A stretch of DNA of 9,813 bases from Rhodobacteraceae bacterium UBA6273 (GTDB taxonomy: Bacteria; Pseudomonadota; Alphaproteobacteria; Rhodobacterales; Rhodobacteraceae), in contig DJUV01000268.1 in the NCBI GenBank assembly GCA_002440625.1, forward strand, positions 1 through 9,813, read 5' to 3'. Position 1 is the stretch's first letter. Each line of letters starts with the position of its first letter. A program made the translations under genes and the position numbers. Under the pieces are notes generated by a model. That model saw only the letters and a list, made by a program, of their open reading frames with translations. It searched no databases and was not told the origin of the DNA. Positions 6,273 through 9,813 of this stretch are shown here, piece after piece.

Positions 6273-8584
6273 GCGTCGCGAAGCCGCTTCCGCATGATTC
6301 CGCGCCGCTCCATGTCACCGGGCGGGCGCGCTATATCGACGATGTGGCGCTGCCGGCGAATACGCTGCATCTGGCCTTTGGCCTTTCCACCGTGGCGCAT
6401 GGCGAGATTGTCGCCATGGACCTTGACGCCGTGCGAGCGGCGCCGGGCGTGGTCGCGGTCCTGACCGCCGATGACCTGCCCTTCGCCAACGATGTTTCGC
6501 CTTCGATCCATGACGAGCCGCTTCTGGCCACGGGAACGGTGCATTACGTCGGCCAGCCCATGTTCCTTGTCATCGCCGAAAGCCATCTTCAGGCGCGGAA
6601 GGCGGCTCGGATGGGCAGGATCGAGTATCGCGAGCGGCCGGCGATCCTGACCGTCGATCAGGCGCTGGCGGCGGGGAGCCGCTTCGAGGGCGGGCCGGTG
6701 ATATGGGCCAAGGGCGATGCGGCGAAGGCCATCGCCGGGGCGCCCCGCGTGATCGAGGGCAGCTTCGACATGGGCGGGCAGGAGCACTTTTACCTTGAGG
6801 GCCAGGCGGCGCTGGCGCTGCCCGCCGAAGGTGGGGTGACGGTGCAATCCTCGACCCAGCATCCGACCGAGATCCAGCACAAGGTGGCCGAGGCGCTGGG
6901 CCTGCCGATGAATGCCGTCCGGGTGGAAATCCGCCGCATGGGTGGCGGCTTCGGCGGCAAGGAAAGTCAGGGCAATGCCTTGGCTGTCTCTTGCGGGCTG
7001 GTCGCGCATCTCTTCGGCCGGCCGGCCAAGATGCGCTATGACCGCGACGACGACATGACCATCACCGGCAAGCGCCACGATTTCAGGATCGAGTACCGCG
7101 CCGGTGTCGACGGGACGGGCCGTATCCTCGGGCTGGAGTTCCGCCATCTCGCCCGTTGCGGCTGGTCGCAGGACCTGTCCCTGCCGGTCGCTGACCGGGC
7201 GATGCTCCATGCCGACAACGCCTATCTTCTCGACCATGTGCGGATCGAGAGCCACCGGCTGAGGACCAATACCCAGTCGGCCACCGCCTACCGCGGCTTC
7301 GGCGGCCCCCAGGGGATGCTTGGCATCGAGCGGGCGATGGACCACATCGGCCATGCGCTGGGGCTTGATCCGCTTTCCGTCCGGCGGGCGAATTTCTATG
7401 CGGATATGGCGGATGCCTCCGGCGGAGGTATTTCGGGCAAGATGAAAGGGCAGACCACGCCCTATCAGATGGAGGTCGAGGATTTCATCCTGCACGGGAT
7501 GGTGTCAGCGCTGGAGGCGTCGAGCGACTATGCCGCGCGGAAGCGGGCGGTGGCGGTCTGGAATGCGGAGAACAGCGTCCTGAAGAAGGGGATCGCGCTG
7601 ACGCCGGTGAAGTTCGGGATTTCCTTCACGCTGACCCATCTCAACCAGGCCGGAGCGCTGGTTCATGTCTATCAGGATGGCTCGATCCACCTGAACCACG
7701 GCGGCACCGAGATGGGGCAGGGGCTGAACCGCAAGGTGGCGCAGGTGGCGGCTTCGGCCTTCGGCGTCGATGCAGGCGTGGTGGCGATCACGGCGACCGA
7801 CACCGGCAAGGTGCCGAATACCTCGGCCACGGCGGCGTCCTCCGGCTCTGACCTCAACGGCATGGCGGTCAAGACCGCCTGCGACACGATCCGGGCAAGG
7901 ATGGCGGAGCATCTGGCGCGGGAGCACCAGGCGGAGCCGTCGTCGGTGCGCTTTGAGGCCGGCCGCGTCATGGTCGGCGGCGAGGAGATGAGCTTTGGCG
8001 AGGCGGCTTCGCGCTGCTATCAGGGCCGGGTGAGCCTGTCGTCGACGGGCTTTTACGCGACGCCGAAGCTGAACTGGGACCGGAAGGCCGGGCGCGGGCG
8101 ACCGTTCCTTTATTTCGCCTATGGCGCGGCGGTCTCCGAGGTCGTGATCGATACGCTGACCGGCGAGAACCGCATCCTGCGCGCCGATATCCTGCATGAC
8201 TGCGGCGCCAGCCTGAATCCGGCCATCGACATCGGCCAGATCGAGGGCGGCTATGTGCAGGGCGCAGGCTGGCTGACGACCGAGGAACTGGTCTGGGACG
8301 ACAAGGGGCGGCTGCGGACACATGCGCCCTCCACCTACAAGATCCCCGCCTGCTCGGACCGCCCGGCGCAGTTTCACGTGGCCCTCTGGGGCCGCAAGAA
8401 CCACGTGCCGACCATCTACCGCTCCAAGGCGGTGGGCGAGCCGCCGCTGATGCTGGCCTTCTCGGAGGCCTTCGCCCTGCGCGATGCGGTGGCCGCAGCC
8501 CTCGGCCCCGGCGCCCGGCCCCAGCTCGACGCCCCCGCCACCCCCGAGGCCATCCTCAAGGCCCTGAGCGGAGGCGAGCTGTGA
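6269..8584 (+). CDS. xdhB: Xanthine dehydrogenase large subunit (molybdenum cofactor)
   Basis: The catalytic subunit, which hydroxylates hypoxanthine to xanthine and xanthine to urate in an (alpha-beta)2 complex with XdhA. At 771 residues it is full length. Molybdenum-site motifs are STQHPTE with Q197, GGGFGGKES with E232, [13 protein letters not shown] with R310, [10 protein letters not shown] (R342) and AVGEPPLML with the base E724. Q197, E232 and R310 fall on the same numbers as the R. capsulatus XdhB residues I recall, and E724 corresponds to its E730. E232 plus R310 is the pair that separates xanthine dehydrogenases from aldehyde oxidases, so purine specificity is well supported. The ATG overlaps the xdhA stop as ATGA. 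The last ~45 codons use GCC for nearly all alanines, unlike the body of the gene and like xdhC, so a composition break may begin within its 3' end. Confidence 0.95.
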   Translation: MSVAKPLPHDSAPLHVTGRARYIDDVALPANTLHLAFGLSTVAHGEIVAMDLDAVRAAPGVVAVLTADDLPFANDVSPSIHDEPLLATGTVHYVGQPMFLVIAESHLQARKAARMGRIEYRERPAILTVDQALAAGSRFEGGPVIWAKGDAAKAIAGAPRVIEGSFDMGGQEHFYLEGQAALALPAEGGVTVQSSTQHPTEIQHKVAEALGLPMNAVRVEIRRMGGGFGGKESQGNALAVSCGLVAHLFGRPAKMRYDRDDDMTITGKRHDFRIEYRAGVDGTGRILGLEFRHLARCGWSQDLSLPVADRAMLHADNAYLLDHVRIESHRLRTNTQSATAYRGFGGPQGMLGIERAMDHIGHALGLDPLSVRRANFYADMADASGGGISGKMKGQTTPYQMEVEDFILHGMVSALEASSDYAARKRAVAVWNAENSVLKKGIALTPVKFGISFTLTHLNQAGALVHVYQDGSIHLNHGGTEMGQGLNRKVAQVAASAFGVDAGVVAITATDTGKVPNTSATAASSGSDLNGMAVKTACDTIRARMAEHLAREHQAEPSSVRFEAGRVMVGGEEMSFGEAASRCYQGRVSLSSTGFYATPKLNWDRKAGRGRPFLYFAYGAAVSEVVIDTLTGENRILRADILHDCGASLNPAIDIGQIEGGYVQGAGWLTTEELVWDDKGRLRTHAPSTYKIPACSDRPAQFHVALWGRKNHVPTIYRSKAVGEPPLMLAFSEAFALRDAVAAALGPGARPQLDAPATPEAILKALSGGEL

Positions 8585-8615
8585 CCCACACAGAGCTTCC
8601 CCACTCCCCCCGTCT

Positions 8616-8622
8616 GGAGGTG
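8616..8622 (+). promoter_or_regulatory. Strong ribosome binding site of xdhC
   Basis: GGAGGTG ends five bases before the xdhC ATG at 8628. The gene therefore does not depend on coupling to xdhB, unlike the xdhA-xdhB junction. The 43-nt gap is pyrimidine-rich and holds no evident promoter or terminator. Confidence 0.7.
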
Positions 8623-8627
8623 TCACC

Positions 8628-9644
8628 ATGAACGACTGGTTACATACCCTTGCCAACTGGCTGGAGGCCGGTCAGCCGGCGGTGGTGGTCACGGTGGTGC
8701 GGGCCGACGGCTCCACCCCCCGCGAGGCCGGCGCCACCATGCTGGTGGGCCGCGCCAGCATCGTCGACACCATCGGCGGTGGCCACCTGGAATGGCTGGC
8801 CAGCACCACCGCCCGGGAGCTGCTGGTGGATGGCGGCGCGCCGCGCCTGATGCGCTTTGCCCTCGGCGCGTCCCTGGGGCAGTGCTGCGGTGGCGTGGTG
8901 TGGCTGGCCCTGGAGCGCATCGACGTAGCGGAAGCCGACGTCTGGCGCACCCGCGCCGAGGCGGTGGCCGCCGGCGGCACCCTGCAGCGCCGCCTGCTGT
9001 CGGGCGACGAGGGCAGCCTGTGGTCCCTGTCCGACGCCGACCCCGGCCGCGGCGAGCCCGCCCACTTCTGGTCGGATGGCGGCCACTGGCAGTTCGAGCA
9101 GCAGGTGGCCAGCGAGCGCTTTCCGGTGATCGTGTTTGGCGCCGGCCACGTGGGCGAGGCCATCATCCACGCCCTGGCGCCCCTGGGCGCCCAGGTCACC
9201 TGGGTGGACACCCGGGACGACATCTTCCCGGCGGCGGTGCCCGAGGGCGTGTTCACCGTGAATACCGACATCCCCACCACCGAGATCTACGACGCCCCGG
9301 CGGGCAGCTACTTCCTGGTGCTGACCCATGACCACAGCCTGGACTTCAGCCTCTGCGAGGCCATCCTTACCCGCCACGATTTTGCCTTCTTCGGCCTGAT
9401 CGGCTCGCGCACCAAGCGCGCCAGCTTCGAGCATCGCCTGATCGCCCGCGGCCTGGCCCCCGAGCGCCTGCCCGACATGACCTGCCCCATCGGCATCCCC
9501 GGCATCGACAGCAAGCAGCCCGGCGCCATTGCCCTGTCGGTGGCGGCCCAGTTGCTGCAGGTGCGCGAGGCACGCCAGGCCGTGGCCCGGGCGGCGCGGC
9601 CGGTGGCCATCACCCCCTTCCTCTTGTCCGGAGCCCGCCCGTGA
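8628..9644 (+). CDS. xdhC: Xanthine dehydrogenase accessory protein XdhC
   Basis: A 338-residue chaperone that binds the molybdenum cofactor, promotes its sulfuration and delivers it to XdhB; it is not part of the final enzyme. The N-terminal XdhC/CoxI domain shows [15 protein letters not shown] (26-40), [10 protein letters not shown] (47-56) and [11 protein letters not shown] (82-92), with the paired cysteines C86 and C87. The C-terminal Rossmann-type domain has [14 protein letters not shown] (167-180), [10 protein letters not shown] (231-240), [14 protein letters not shown] (258-271) and [20 protein letters not shown]. The sequence (for example [11 protein letters not shown]) reads more like beta- or gammaproteobacterial XdhC than the rhodobacterial form I recall. 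Threonine is ACC 19 times and ACG once, while xdhB mixes both freely, and alanine is mostly GCC. It overlaps the next gene as GTGA. Confidence 0.93.
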   Translation: MNDWLHTLANWLEAGQPAVVVTVVRADGSTPREAGATMLVGRASIVDTIGGGHLEWLASTTARELLVDGGAPRLMRFALGASLGQCCGGVVWLALERIDVAEADVWRTRAEAVAAGGTLQRRLLSGDEGSLWSLSDADPGRGEPAHFWSDGGHWQFEQQVASERFPVIVFGAGHVGEAIIHALAPLGAQVTWVDTRDDIFPAAVPEGVFTVNTDIPTTEIYDAPAGSYFLVLTHDHSLDFSLCEAILTRHDFAFFGLIGSRTKRASFEHRLIARGLAPERLPDMTCPIGIPGIDSKQPGAIALSVAAQLLQVREARQAVARAARPVAITPFLLSGARP

Positions 9645-9813
9645 GCACATCCCCGCCCCCTTTCAGCGGCCCTCCCGGCGACACTGCGCGCCTGGAGCTG
9701 AGCGGCATCACCAAGCGCTACCCCAGCGTGGTGGCCAACGACGGCATCCATCTCAAGGTCGGCCCCGGCGAGATCCACGCCGTGCTCGGCGAGAACGGCG
9801 CCGGCAAGAGCAC
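9641..9813 (+). CDS. ABC transporter ATP-binding protein, N-terminal fragment
   Basis: Only the first 57 codons lie in the window. After about 16 proline-rich residues the frame reads [20 protein letters not shown], then [16 protein letters not shown], which contains the Walker A motif. [12 protein letters not shown] and [16 protein letters not shown] are typical of the sugar/nucleoside class of duplicated ATPases that work with BMP-type (basic membrane protein) binding proteins. With xdhC directly before it, uptake of purines or nucleosides is the likely role (inference). The GTG start overlaps the xdhC stop (GTGA), so the two are one transcriptional unit. Codon style matches xdhC. The right truncation is the window edge. 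The full protein would be about 500 residues if it is the double-domain class. Confidence 0.85.
   Translation, partial: MSTSPPPFSGPPGDTARLELSGITKRYPSVVANDGIHLKVGPGEIHAVLGENGAGKS

Noticed and set aside
6218..8656. Two long minus-strand open frames (425 and 383 residues) opposite xdhB
   Set aside because: Same reason: low-information R/H/G composition, no motifs, and mirror frames of a well-supported gene.
8640..9650. 336-residue open frame antisense to xdhC
   Set aside because: Composition is dominated by G, A, H and Q repeats, as expected from the reverse of GC-biased codons; XdhC motifs on the plus strand are decisive.

Overview
The window looks like a chromosomal segment of a high-GC alphaproteobacterium, most likely a member of the Rhodobacteraceae. 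This rests on the replicative DnaE1 sequence, the R. capsulatus-like XdhA/XdhB subunits, and a palindromic intergenic repeat resembling those seen in that family. This is recognition by eye, not a database result. The last ~1.2 kb (xdhC and an ABC ATPase) has a visibly different codon style. It may come from another lineage, either by recombination or by chimeric assembly.

Layout, left to right. (1) 1-1213, minus strand: the N-terminal 404 residues of the DNA polymerase III alpha subunit (dnaE1), cut by the window edge just before the catalytic PDFDID motif. (2) 1269-1808, minus: a five-helix DUF2269-type membrane protein. (3) 1943-3250, plus: a compact three-gene operon made of a cysteine-free ArsR-type repressor and two different AHSA1/SRPBCC proteins, with 1-nt spacing and then a TGATG overlap. 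Its promoter, a long operator-like dyad and the ArsR start codon all overlap, suggesting an autoregulated leaderless mRNA. (4) 3417-3704, plus: a small ABM/dimeric alpha-beta barrel protein with a strong ribosome binding site. (5) 3746-3816: a REP-like palindromic element that supplies the stop codon of the gene on its right. (6) 3813-4631, minus: a membrane-anchored DUF6544-like protein. (7) 4905-9813, plus: a purine catabolism cluster of xdhA, xdhB, xdhC and the start of a nucleoside-type ABC transporter ATPase, joined by ATGA and GTGA overlaps except for a 43-nt gap between xdhB and xdhC.

How the genes work together. XdhA (2x[2Fe-2S] and FAD) and XdhB (molybdenum cofactor, with the full set of xanthine dehydrogenase active-site residues) form the enzyme that oxidises hypoxanthine and xanthine to urate with NAD+. 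XdhC carries and sulfurates the cofactor for XdhB. The downstream ATPase would energise uptake of purines or nucleosides. The ArsR/AHSA1 group is a separate small regulon whose ligand cannot be read from the sequence. No tRNA, rRNA, CRISPR array, insertion sequence or prophage was seen. No convincing new multi-gene system is present. The most unusual signals are the overlapping ArsR control site, the composition break near the end of xdhB, and the palindromic element that ends a gene.
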